This document shows positions 41,595-49,799 of a stretch of DNA of 64,000 nt, piece after piece. Below the pieces are notes generated by a model that was given only the letters and a program-made list of their open reading frames with translations, was not told where the DNA came from and did no database searches. Every line of letters starts with the position of its first letter. Position 1 is the first letter of the stretch. The translations under genes and the position numbers were made by a program. Where the stretch lies: positions 113,437 through 177,436 of the forward strand of contig NZ_LMUR01000010.1 in assembly GCF_009765825.1 (NCBI RefSeq). The letters run 5' to 3'. This DNA is from Granulicella sp. L60. GTDB lineage: Bacteria > Acidobacteriota > Terriglobia > Terriglobales > Acidobacteriaceae.

Positions 41595-43169
41595 ATGTCT
41601 TTTGAAACTAATAAATTAGTAGGTAAGCTGGGACGGGCTGCCGTTCCTGCAGGTGCTGTTGCGACGCTGGTTCTGGGTGCTTCGCTCTTCTTTCATCACA
41701 ACGGCGTTCATGCGGCGATGATCTCGTCTGCTGCGCCGATGGACGATAACAGTGTGTCGTCGCTGGTGGCGCTGGATAATGCGGTGGAGTCGGTTGCGGC
41801 GCGTGTGACGCCTGCGGTGGTGAACGTGGCGGTGACGTCGCGTGGTTCGTCCGAGCGTGAGGCGGGCGATGAGCAGTCGCAGAATCAGGGGCCGGATCAG
41901 GGACAGATGCAGGGATTGCCTCCGGGATTTGCGCAGTTCTTTGGGCAGGGCGGGCAGGGAATGCAGAGGCCGCAGCAGCCGCAGCTAGAGCATGGAATTG
42001 GAAGCGGGATTATTATTTCGCCGGATGGCTACATCGTTACGAATAATCACGTGATCGATGGCGCGGTGCAGATTCGTGTGACGTTGAACGATCGGCGGGT
42101 GATGACGGCGAAGCTGGTGGGCGCAGATAAGTTGACGGATCTTGCGGTGATCAAGGTGGATGCGCATGATCTACCGAGCATTGCGTGGGGCGATTCGACG
42201 AAGTTGAAGCCGGGACAGACGGTGCTGGCGTTTGGCAGTCCGTTTGGCTACTTCCAGTTTTCGGTGACGCGCGGGATTGTGAGTGCGGTGAATCGGCCGA
42301 ATCCGTACTCGAACGATGCGCGGAAGCCGGGTGGTTATATTCAGACGGATGCGGCGATCAATCCGGGCAACTCGGGCGGTGCGCTGGTGAACTCGCATGG
42401 AGAGCTGGTGGGGATTAATACGTTTATCATCTCGGACAGTGGATCGTTTGCGGGTGCGGGATTTGCGATTCCTTCGCAGCTTGTGCGGGCGACGGCGGAG
42501 CAGCTGATCAAGACGGGTACAGTGCATCATGGGTATCTCGGGATCAGCATGAACGATGTGACTCCGGCGAATGCGAGCTTCTTCAACCTGAAGGAGGCAA
42601 CGGGAGCGATTGTGGCGCAGGTGACGCCGGACTCTCCAGCAGCGCGTGCGGGGCTGAAGAATGGCGACGTGATCGATGAGCTGAACGGCGAGAAGATTGT
42701 GAACGGAGGCGCGCTGCAGGTTGCGGTGAGCGAGGATACTCCGGGTACGACGATCACGTTGGGAATTATTCGCAATGGGTCGAAGCAGACGGTGAACGTT
42801 CAGGTCGGCGAGTTCCACAAGGATGCTGAGGTGGCTAGCAACGATGGTTCCGGCGCTCCGCAGAGTGGCAAGCTGGGTCTGGCGGTGAGCGAGTTGACGC
42901 CGGATGTTCGGCAGCAGCTACACATTCCTTCGCAGGTACAGGGCGTGGCGGTGCAGACGGTTCGTCCAGCGAGCCCTGCGGACGATGCGCAACTGGCTCC
43001 GGGGGATGTGATTCTCGAAGTGGATCGTCATCCGGTGTCTTCGGCGGATCAGTTTGTCAGCCAGGTGCATGCGAATCCAGGGAAGGACTTGCTGCTGCTG
43101 GTTTGGTCGCAGGGAAATGCCAGCTACCGGGTGGTGCATCCGGATGGAGGTAATCAGAGCGGTATGTAG
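41595..43169 (+). CDS. HtrA/DegP-family periplasmic serine protease with two PDZ domains
   Basis: A 524-residue Do-like protease. An N-terminal membrane anchor or uncleaved signal (AAVPAGAVATLVLGASLFF) is followed by a Gln/Gly-rich linker (about 95-130) and the trypsin-like domain with catalytic His152 (TNNHVID), Asp182 (TDLAVIKVD) and Ser260 (NPGNSGGAL). Two PDZ domains lie at about 340-430 and 445-520. It should degrade or refold damaged envelope proteins. GAGGA five bases before ATG 41595 sets the start; the open frame upstream to 41424 overlaps the M56 gene and is not used. Placement behind a BlaI/M56 pair suggests proteolytic induction by envelope stress. Confidence 0.93.
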   Translation: MSFETNKLVGKLGRAAVPAGAVATLVLGASLFFHHNGVHAAMISSAAPMDDNSVSSLVALDNAVESVAARVTPAVVNVAVTSRGSSEREAGDEQSQNQGPDQGQMQGLPPGFAQFFGQGGQGMQRPQQPQLEHGIGSGIIISPDGYIVTNNHVIDGAVQIRVTLNDRRVMTAKLVGADKLTDLAVIKVDAHDLPSIAWGDSTKLKPGQTVLAFGSPFGYFQFSVTRGIVSAVNRPNPYSNDARKPGGYIQTDAAINPGNSGGALVNSHGELVGINTFIISDSGSFAGAGFAIPSQLVRATAEQLIKTGTVHHGYLGISMNDVTPANASFFNLKEATGAIVAQVTPDSPAARAGLKNGDVIDELNGEKIVNGGALQVAVSEDTPGTTITLGIIRNGSKQTVNVQVGEFHKDAEVASNDGSGAPQSGKLGLAVSELTPDVRQQLHIPSQVQGVAVQTVRPASPADDAQLAPGDVILEVDRHPVSSADQFVSQVHANPGKDLLLLVWSQGNASYRVVHPDGGNQSGM

Positions 43170-43184
43170 TTCTGATGAGGGAAG

Positions 43185-43217
43185 AGGCCGCCTTGAGAAA
43201 TTCGGGGCGGCCTTTTT
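43185..43217 (+). terminator. Intrinsic terminator after the protease gene
   Basis: AGGCCGCC (43185-43192) pairs with GGCGGCCT (43206-43213), followed by a T-run. It separates the BlaI-M56-HtrA operon from the leader of the TonB receptor gene. Confidence 0.85.
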
Positions 43218-43390
43218 CTTTTAGGTAACTTTGTCCTGCCGGACGGGCCGCCTGCTCGGCGGAGGGTCACTTCGTGACTTGTGTACCTTGACTTGGCGGG
43301 TGGATTTCGGTGGTCCTCCCGTTGGTCGGGGTCTTTGTTTTGTGGACGGGACCTGCTCTTGGGTGGGATGAATATGGTAGATTACTGATT

Positions 43391-43471
43391 ATGGAATCGA
43401 TTCTTCAAAGCGCCTGCCCAGGCTGTTGTTGTTGTGGAGAATCTCTGCGCGTGCGCTCCTCGCGGCGTTAG
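43391..43471 (+). CDS. Polycysteine mini-ORF 1 (26 codons, possible leader peptide)
   Basis: A 26-codon ORF starting at ATG 43391. Codons 12-15 are four consecutive TGT (Cys) after a further Cys at codon 9; the text around them is SACPGCCCCGES, and the C-terminus is Arg-rich. A -10-like TAGATT at 43378-43383 would place the transcription start at or next to this ATG, i.e. a leaderless ORF, although no good -35 is seen. Too short for homology arguments. Together with the second mini-ORF it resembles the Cys-responsive leader ORFs described in mycobacteria. Translation is unproven. Confidence 0.4.
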   Translation: MESILQSACPGCCCCGESLRVRSSRR

Positions 43472-43544
43472 TTCCTACTCTCTTCTAAAACTTATCGCTT
43501 TACAGAAGTCACGCGGCTCATCGTCGCCTGGCTCCGGTGTTGGA

Positions 43545-43625
43545 ATGAATTTGTCAGCTTACACACATAACGGCAGATCTTTTACGGTCGTCTCTCACGG
43601 CACCGTGTGTTGTTGTTGTAGCTGA
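43545..43625 (+). CDS. Polycysteine mini-ORF 2 (26 codons, possible leader peptide)
   Basis: A second 26-codon ORF (ATG 43545, stop 43623-43625) that begins MNLSAYTHNG and ends VCCCCS. Its four consecutive TGT codons (22-25) fall just before the stop, where ribosome stalling on scarce Cys-tRNA would leave about 80 bases of leader free up to the TonB start codon. A GTTGGA sequence directly precedes the ATG but is not a strong ribosome-binding site. The identical length and repeated Cys tract of the two mini-ORFs argue against chance. The upstream in-frame extension to 43434 would overlap mini-ORF 1 and is less likely. Confidence 0.5.
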   Translation: MNLSAYTHNGRSFTVVSHGTVCCCCS

Positions 43626-43682
43626 TCTTCGCATCCCCCTTTCTTAAAATTCATTCCTTTTATTCGTAAGACCAGCCCGGCT

Positions 43683-43698
43683 GACTGCCTTGGGAGTC
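43683..43698 (+). promoter_or_regulatory. Hairpin masking the ribosome-binding site of the second TonB receptor
   Basis: GACT (43683-43686) and AGTC (43695-43698) with inner CC/GG pairs form a short stem-loop that contains GGGAG (43692-43696), the ribosome-binding site seven bases before ATG 43704. An adjacent CAGCC/GGCTG dyad lies just upstream and competes for bases with it. This arrangement would allow translation control by a ribosome on mini-ORF 2; inference only. Confidence 0.4.
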
Positions 43699-43703
43699 AC
43701 TTC

Positions 43704-46700
43704 ATGTTTCGTCGCAGCGTTATTCTTTTTCTTCTTTCTGTCGCAACGGTTCACGCCCAGGTTGTGGGAGGCACGATCAGCGGTACGGTGTCGGACGGTG
43801 AAGGGGCTGTGATTCCCGGAGCTACGGTGGTGATTCGGAATCAGGAGACTGGCGGCGAGCGGCATCTTGTGTCCGACTCTTCCGGCATCTATGCGGCGCC
43901 GTCGATTCCGGTCGGGATGTATACGGTCTCGGTTGCGCGGGACGGCTTTGCTCCGCAGATTCGCACGGGTATTTTGCTGACGGTTGGTCAGGCGACACGC
44001 ATCGACGTGTCGTTGCGACCCGGGGCGTTGGCAGAGCAGGTTACGGTTACGGATGCTCCAGCTTCGGTGAATGTTTCCACGCAGCAGATTGCCGGGCTGG
44101 TAGGTGAGAATCAGGTGAAGGAGCTTCCGTTGAACGGGCGATCGTACGATCAACTGATCACGTTGAACCCTGCTACGGTGAACTACACGGCGCAGCGAAG
44201 TGGATCGGTGGGAACGTCTAACTCGTCGGTCGGTAGTATGTTTGCGGTCTCGGGACGGCGGCCGCAGGACAACCTCTATCTGCTGAATGGGGTGGAGTAT
44301 ACGGGGGCTTCGCTGATTAACGTGACGCCGGGCGGGACCAGCGGACAGCTGCTTGGCGTTGAAGCTGTGAGGGAGTTCAATGTGGTCTCGGATACGTACT
44401 CGGCCAGCTATGGAAAGCGGCAGGGAGCGCAGATCTCAATTGTTACTGCTTCGGGTACAAATACGATACATGGCTCCGCGTATGAGTTTCTGCGTAACTC
44501 ATTTTTCGATTCTCGTAATTATTTTGACCAGGCACGCATTCCGAGCTTTCAGAGGAACAACTATGGTGCTGCGCTTGGCGGACCTATTCGTACGAACCGG
44601 CTCTTTCTCTTTGGGAACTATGAGGGGTATCGGCAGAATTTAGGGATCACCGACGTTACACTTGTGCCTGATAACCAGGCTCGGCTGGGCTTTTTGCCGA
44701 ATCCTGCGAATCCTAGTGGGCCACGTAAAAATATTGGTCTTGCTGCTGGTGTTGGGCCTCTGTTGAACTTGTGGCCGGTGCAGAATGGGCCTGAGCTGGC
44801 GGATGCAAATGGGAATCCTACGGGGATTGGAGAGGCGTTTTCCAATCCTACGCAGCATATTCGTGAGGACTTTGGGACTTCTCGTTTTGACGCGAATCTT
44901 TCTGCGCGAGACCTTCTCTTTGCGGTGTATACGGTGGACGACTCCTTCGCGAATACGCCTACGCAGAATCCTCTTTCGCTGATCGATGAGAGTCTTCGGG
45001 AGCAGGTGGTGAGTGTGCAGGAGCAACATGTTTTCTCTGCGCATCTGTTGAATACGGCTCGGCTGGGTTACTCGCGTGCGTCGTTCTTTTTTCTTGGAAG
45101 CGTGCCGGCCTCGGTTCAGGCGACGACGCCTGGTTTTATTCCGGGAGAGCCTACGGGAGCTATCGTGATTGCGGGTTCGACGGCTTCGAATGGATCGTCG
45201 CAGATCACGGGCGCGGGCGTGAATGTCGGATCAAATAATGCGATCGCTCGCAATCTCTACACCTTCGACGATCATGTGTTCTATTCGCGTGGGCACCACC
45301 AGATCGAGGCGGGCGTATGGCTTCAGAGACTTCTGTCGAACGACAATCTCGCGCAAAACCAGTATGGCCAGGCGTCGTTTGCTTCGTTGACTACTTTTCT
45401 TCAGGGTACGGTGAAGACCTTCACCATCGTGCCAACGCCGACTGCGCTGAACTGGACTGCGTTGATGGGCGCGGCGTATCTCGAAGACACGTGGCAGGTG
45501 GTTCCGACGCTTGAGCTTCGTGCGGGTATTCGATTCGAATCGACGGATGGATGGAATGAAGCGCACAATCGGGCTGCGCGTTATGGATTCACCGATGGGA
45601 TCATCAACACCAATCCAACTACAGGTGGATCTGCACTGAGTGATAATCGTGCGAAGTTTTTGCCGGAGCCGCGTGTGGGGTTGGCTTGGAATGTCTGGGG
45701 TAACGGTGAGACCAGTCTTCGCGGAAGTGTTGGGCTGCATCATTCGCTGCTCGACAATCTCGATTATCGGCTGGATCAGGCTGCGCCGTTCAATACGACT
45801 TACTCTTATTCGAATGTGGCGGTTGCTAGCCCGACGGGAGGCGCGCCAGGGCTTATCTCGCCGTCGAATGTGCAGACGGATATTTCGACGCCTGCGGTTG
45901 TCTCTTACACGCTTCAGATTGAGCAGCAGATCGGCCATGCGAGTTCGCTCACTGTCGCTTACGTCGGTTCGCATGGCTATCATCAGATACTTTCGGAGGA
46001 CCAGAATGAACCGGCTTCGATTGTGTGCTCTGTAGATGCTGCATGCCCAGCGGGGATTCCGGTGGGCACGATCTACTATCCGACTATCGTGAAGGCGAAC
46101 CCGCTGGTTGCGAATACGACGTCGTGGACGTCTGGCGGCTCGAGCAACTACAACGCTCTGGAGGTTGATTTCAGGCGTAACCTCACTCGGGATCTTCAGT
46201 TCCGCGCTAACTATACGTACGCGAAGAATCTTGATGACGGCTCGGCGTGGAATACGAGCGTGTCGGCTAACACGCCGGCGTTTGTTTCTTATCCGGGGAA
46301 TCCCGCGCTTGATTATGGGCCGGCTGCAACCGATATTCGTCATCTCGCTGCGTTCAACGGAACCTATGGGCTTCCGCTTGGGCACGGCCATCGCTTTGTG
46401 TCTTCTTCGTCTCCTGCGATCGATCGAATCGTCTCGGGCTGGAGTTTGAGTACGATTGCTACGCTGCAGACTGGGTTTCCGTTCAGCCCCCAGCTTGGCT
46501 ATAACCCTACGGGCTCGGGCGATACTCGTAATCCTGTGCGCCCGAACCGGAATGCGGCGTTCAACGGCAGACTTTACACTCGCGGAAGTACGGCTGCACG
46601 GGCTGCTCAGTTCTTCAATCCGTCTGCGTTCAGCGCGCCGGCGTATGGTACCGTCGGCAATCTTGGCCGCGATACGCTGACGGGTCCGGGGTATGCGGAC

Positions 46701-46949
46701 TGGGATCTTTCTCTGTTGAAGTCGACGCAGATCTCAGAGCGTACTCGTCTTCAGTTTCGTGCTGAGTTTTTCAACGTTCTGAATCACACGAATCTGGAGA
46801 CGCCGAACGAGGTGGTGTACACCAGTGGGCCTACGCAGGGTACGTCTGCGAATCAGAGTGCCGCTGCGGTGCTGAGTCCGTCGGCTGGGGTGGTTACGGC
46901 AGCGGCTACGAGTCGTCAGATTCAGTTGGGGCTGAAGCTACTTTTCTGA
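43704..46949 (+). CDS. TonB-dependent receptor with carboxypeptidase-regulatory-like domain (Oar type), second copy
   Basis: A 1081-residue outer-membrane transporter. Signal peptide FRRSVILFLLSVATVHAQ, carboxypeptidase-regulatory-like domain (about 20-105; GGTISGTVSDGEGAVIPGATV), plug (DNLYLLNGVEYTG) and barrel, ending in the C-terminal strand IQLGLKLLF with a terminal Phe. It is about 145 residues shorter than the receptor at 9473 and not a close copy. No catabolic genes follow on the same strand, so the substrate is unclear. The polycysteine mini-ORFs upstream raise the possibility of a sulfur-containing ligand or Cys-linked control. Confidence 0.92.
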   Translation: MFRRSVILFLLSVATVHAQVVGGTISGTVSDGEGAVIPGATVVIRNQETGGERHLVSDSSGIYAAPSIPVGMYTVSVARDGFAPQIRTGILLTVGQATRIDVSLRPGALAEQVTVTDAPASVNVSTQQIAGLVGENQVKELPLNGRSYDQLITLNPATVNYTAQRSGSVGTSNSSVGSMFAVSGRRPQDNLYLLNGVEYTGASLINVTPGGTSGQLLGVEAVREFNVVSDTYSASYGKRQGAQISIVTASGTNTIHGSAYEFLRNSFFDSRNYFDQARIPSFQRNNYGAALGGPIRTNRLFLFGNYEGYRQNLGITDVTLVPDNQARLGFLPNPANPSGPRKNIGLAAGVGPLLNLWPVQNGPELADANGNPTGIGEAFSNPTQHIREDFGTSRFDANLSARDLLFAVYTVDDSFANTPTQNPLSLIDESLREQVVSVQEQHVFSAHLLNTARLGYSRASFFFLGSVPASVQATTPGFIPGEPTGAIVIAGSTASNGSSQITGAGVNVGSNNAIARNLYTFDDHVFYSRGHHQIEAGVWLQRLLSNDNLAQNQYGQASFASLTTFLQGTVKTFTIVPTPTALNWTALMGAAYLEDTWQVVPTLELRAGIRFESTDGWNEAHNRAARYGFTDGIINTNPTTGGSALSDNRAKFLPEPRVGLAWNVWGNGETSLRGSVGLHHSLLDNLDYRLDQAAPFNTTYSYSNVAVASPTGGAPGLISPSNVQTDISTPAVVSYTLQIEQQIGHASSLTVAYVGSHGYHQILSEDQNEPASIVCSVDAACPAGIPVGTIYYPTIVKANPLVANTTSWTSGGSSNYNALEVDFRRNLTRDLQFRANYTYAKNLDDGSAWNTSVSANTPAFVSYPGNPALDYGPAATDIRHLAAFNGTYGLPLGHGHRFVSSSSPAIDRIVSGWSLSTIATLQTGFPFSPQLGYNPTGSGDTRNPVRPNRNAAFNGRLYTRGSTAARAAQFFNPSAFSAPAYGTVGNLGRDTLTGPGYADWDLSLLKSTQISERTRLQFRAEFFNVLNHTNLETPNEVVYTSGPTQGTSANQSAAAVLSPSAGVVTAAATSRQIQLGLKLLF

Positions 46950-46977
46950 GGCGATTCGATGAGATGGATTTGGAGAC

Positions 46978-47008
46978 GAAGAAGTGGCTGTGATGCAGTC
47001 ACCTCTTC
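46978..47008. terminator. Hairpin between convergent TonB receptor and efflux genes
   Basis: GAAGAAGTGGCTG (46978-46990) pairs with CAGTCACCTCTTC (46996-47008), 13 positions with one mismatch and one G-T pair, loop of five. No T-run follows on either strand, so it may act with Rho or as an mRNA end stabiliser for both convergent transcripts. Confidence 0.45.
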
Positions 47009-47065
47009 ACTCTGTCGACCTGAGAGAGAAAAAAGTTCAAGATGCGTAGGAGCCTCGAAAAGAGA

Positions 47066-48493
47066 TTATTGCCATCCGCCGCCCAGCGCTGCGTAAAGCT
47101 GCACGAGAGAAGCGGCCTCTTGCTCCTGAGCTTGCGCTAGCCGCAGTTGGGCATCGTAGAGATCGGTGTCGGTAGTAAGAACTTCCAGGTAGCTTGTATT
47201 GCCTCCGGAGTAACGTAGTTTGGCGAGGCGAACAGCGTCGGTCGCGGAGACGACAAGAGCTGTTTCTTCTTCTCGCTGTTCGCGAGTCTCTTTGTAGGCG
47301 CTTAGGGAGTTTGATACGTCCTTCAATGCGTTCAGGATGGTCTTGCGATATTCGAGCAGCATCTCTTGCTCCTGCGCTTGCGAGAGGTGATAGTTGCTGC
47401 GTATTCGGCCGCCGTCGAATATTGGTTCGGACAGAGAACCGGCCGCAAGCCAATAAGCATTCTTCCCGGAGAAGATGCTTTGCAGTTGATTGCTTGTGGA
47501 TCCTCCGAGGCTCGTGAGTGAGATCTGCGGGAAGAATTGGGATTTAGCGACGCCGATGCGTGCGTTCGCAGCGATGAGTGTGGCCTCCGCTTGTTGAATG
47601 TCGGGGCGCCGCTCCAAGAGTTGCGATGGCACGCCAGTGGGTACTTCTTTGGGATGGGGCTGGTCTGCGATGTTGAGACCGCGATCGATGTCTTCAGGAT
47701 TGTGGCCCAGCAGGATGCTGATGATGTTTTCCTGAGTGGCGATCTGCCTTCTAAACTCTGGAAGATTTGCCTGAGCGGTGTGCAGGAGCTCCTCTGCCTG
47801 CCGGGTATCGGCAAGGGAGCCTGCGCCGTATTTTTCGAGAGTCTGTGTGAGTTGCAGAGAGTCTTGCCTGGCTTTGATTGTGCTCTTCGTTATCTCTAGC
47901 TGCGCGTCGAGGCTTCGAAGTTGGAAGTATGCTTGCGCTACCTGCTGAACGAGCGAGGTTCGAGTTGCCCTTTGTGCCCACTGGCTGGCGAGGAGTTCGG
48001 CTCTTGCAGCTTCAGACTGGCGACGATACATGCCCCAGAAATCAAGGTTCCACGCGGCAGAGGCGCTGAAGCCGCCGCCGTTGAAGAATGAGGTCGCCGG
48101 GGTGCCGTTGGAGTTATTGCCGGCCAGGGATGAGGGGATTTGAATTGCAGAGTAGCTTGCACCTGCACTGACGGAGGGCAGCTGCTGTGAACGAGCGATG
48201 CCGACCTGTGCCTGTGCCTCCAGAACGCGCTGTGCGGCTATACGGAGATCGAGGTTGTTCTGCAGCGCCTCTGTAACGAGTCGTTGTAAGACTGCATCCT
48301 GAAAGACTGTTGGCCATTGCTGATCCCCGAGGGATGGTTCAGCTTGAGCAGGCGGTGCGATCTCAGGCGCGAGAGCTCCACGAAAGTTCTGCGGGGTGGT
48401 GGCCGTAGGTCTCTTGTAGTTCGGACCTACGTTGCAGCCCATCACCATGAACGTCAGCAGACCGGCTATGGCTGCTTGAGCAAATCTTTTCAT
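47066..48493 (-). CDS. RND-type outer-membrane efflux lipoprotein (NodT/OprM family)
   Basis: A 475-residue outer-membrane factor. The N-terminal signal AGLLTFMVMGC carries a lipobox with Cys at residue 20 followed by NVGPNYKRP, the classical NodT/OprM start. Two coiled-coil OEP repeats follow (about 60-250 and 270-460), with the conserved ERRPDIQQAEATLIAANARIG segment. It would form the outer channel for the RND pump encoded upstream. I start it at ATG 48493, which gives the lipoprotein signal; the frame is open to 48625 but that overlaps the adaptor gene. The gap to the adaptor is 52 bases. Confidence 0.92.
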   Translation of the reverse strand: MKRFAQAAIAGLLTFMVMGCNVGPNYKRPTATTPQNFRGALAPEIAPPAQAEPSLGDQQWPTVFQDAVLQRLVTEALQNNLDLRIAAQRVLEAQAQVGIARSQQLPSVSAGASYSAIQIPSSLAGNNSNGTPATSFFNGGGFSASAAWNLDFWGMYRRQSEAARAELLASQWAQRATRTSLVQQVAQAYFQLRSLDAQLEITKSTIKARQDSLQLTQTLEKYGAGSLADTRQAEELLHTAQANLPEFRRQIATQENIISILLGHNPEDIDRGLNIADQPHPKEVPTGVPSQLLERRPDIQQAEATLIAANARIGVAKSQFFPQISLTSLGGSTSNQLQSIFSGKNAYWLAAGSLSEPIFDGGRIRSNYHLSQAQEQEMLLEYRKTILNALKDVSNSLSAYKETREQREEETALVVSATDAVRLAKLRYSGGNTSYLEVLTTDTDLYDAQLRLAQAQEQEAASLVQLYAALGGGWQ

Positions 48494-48545
48494 CACCACG
48501 TGCGTGATGTCTTGCTCTTCTGAGATTTTTGAATCCGATATGTAA

Positions 48546-49799
48546 TCAGCGCACTTCGACATGTTCACCCTCATTGAGCAGATCGCTCGGGCTTGCCACC
48601 AGCGACTCGGAGCCTTGGAGTCCACTTAGAACTTCGACCTGTATGCCCATGTCCTTGCCGATCGTGACTGGAACGAAGTGGATTGTATGTTGGGCATCAA
48701 TGACGACGACATGCATGCCGGTGTGATCGACGACGAGAGAGCTGGTCGGGATAATGAGCGATGAGCGTTGCTGTGGAAGTGTGAATTTGACCTGTGCGTA
48801 CATGCCGGGCAGTAGGGAAGCATCCTGGTTATCGACCTGCACCTCCGTGAGCATGGTGCGTGCTGCATTGTTGAGAGCTGCGGCGTTACGAATGACGGTG
48901 CCGGTGTAAGCGCGCCCGAGCTGTTCCTTAACATCGACCTCTGTCTTCTGGCCGTCCTTGATGTTGACTGCTTCGGATTGGGGAACGTCGATTTGGATGC
49001 GAAGGGTATTGCTCTGGGCGATGCTGAAGAGAGGCTTACTTGTGGCGGAAGCGCCGGTGGTGACGAGGTCGCCGCGCTCGATATTGCGCTCTGTAATAAC
49101 CCCATCGAACGGCGCGATGATGCGTTCGAAGCTCTGCATCTGCAGCAGTCTTGAGACGTTTGCACGGTTTGCTGTTACGTTCGCGTCTGCGGCAGTGATG
49201 TTTGCATCCGCAGCGGAGACGTCGGCTACCCTTGCGTTATGCGACTGCACAGCGCTGTCGACGATCTGCTGAGAGATAGCATGTTGCTCTCCTAATGGAA
49301 GATCACGTTCCTTCGTCAGGCGAGTGAGTTCTGCATTCGCTTTTGCCTGCTCCAGAGATGCCTTTGCCTGTTCCAGCGATGCTTCGGATTGGGCGAGTGT
49401 GGCTCGGGCTTGCAGTAGTTGCTGGTCGATCTCGGGTGACGAGATGACGGCAAGCACCTGGCCGGACTTTACTTTGGTGCCGATGTCGACGTTTCTACGA
49501 TCGAGGTATCCGTCGACACGCGCGAACAGGTTGGCGCTGTAGAGTGGCTCGATGTTGCCAGGCAAGAGTAGTACCGATGTTGGCTCGCCTTGTTGCGCAT
49601 GGGTCAGGCTCACGACCGGATGTGTCGCTGGAGCTTCGCGGACGGCGGCGAGAGCTTCGCGCTGGCGCGCAAGGCGGGGCAATGCACCGATCGCCACGAG
49701 AACGAGGAGGATTGCCCCGGCGCCGATTGTGCCTACAACCATGCTTGTGGATCGTGTTTTCGTGCGTTCCGTAGGAAGTGTTTCCGTTTGCTGGGTCAT
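48546..49799 (-). CDS. RND efflux periplasmic adaptor (MFP family)
   Basis: A 417-residue membrane-fusion protein. N-terminal anchor (MVVGTIGAGAILLVLVAIGA, about 20-40), lipoyl domain halves around the RRNVDIGTKVKSGQVLAVI segment, a coiled-coil hairpin (about 125-215, LAQSEASLEQAKASLEQAKA with a seven-residue near-repeat), beta-barrel (FDGVITERNIERGDLVTTG) and membrane-proximal domain. It links the permease to the outer-membrane factor. Its ATG overlaps the permease stop by four bases. Confidence 0.93.
   Translation of the reverse strand: MTQQTETLPTERTKTRSTSMVVGTIGAGAILLVLVAIGALPRLARQREALAAVREAPATHPVVSLTHAQQGEPTSVLLLPGNIEPLYSANLFARVDGYLDRRNVDIGTKVKSGQVLAVISSPEIDQQLLQARATLAQSEASLEQAKASLEQAKANAELTRLTKERDLPLGEQHAISQQIVDSAVQSHNARVADVSAADANITAADANVTANRANVSRLLQMQSFERIIAPFDGVITERNIERGDLVTTGASATSKPLFSIAQSNTLRIQIDVPQSEAVNIKDGQKTEVDVKEQLGRAYTGTVIRNAAALNNAARTMLTEVQVDNQDASLLPGMYAQVKFTLPQQRSSLIIPTSSLVVDHTGMHVVVIDAQHTIHFVPVTIGKDMGIQVEVLSGLQGSESLVASPSDLLNEGEHVEVR

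Larger units (their letters stand above)
43170..43703. other. 534-base gap between htrA-like gene and second TonB receptor
   Basis: Contains an intrinsic terminator (43185-43217), a stretch of small hairpins (43232-43290, including GTCACTTCGTGAC), and then two 26-codon ORFs rich in Cys followed by a hairpin that covers the ribosome-binding site of the TonB gene. The hairpin-rich part resembles interspersed elements I recall in related genomes, but only one copy is visible here. Confidence 0.6.

Noticed and set aside
45231..46391. Minus-strand ORF (386 codons) opposite the second TonB receptor
   Set aside because: Arg/Ile-rich shadow of barrel-coding sequence.
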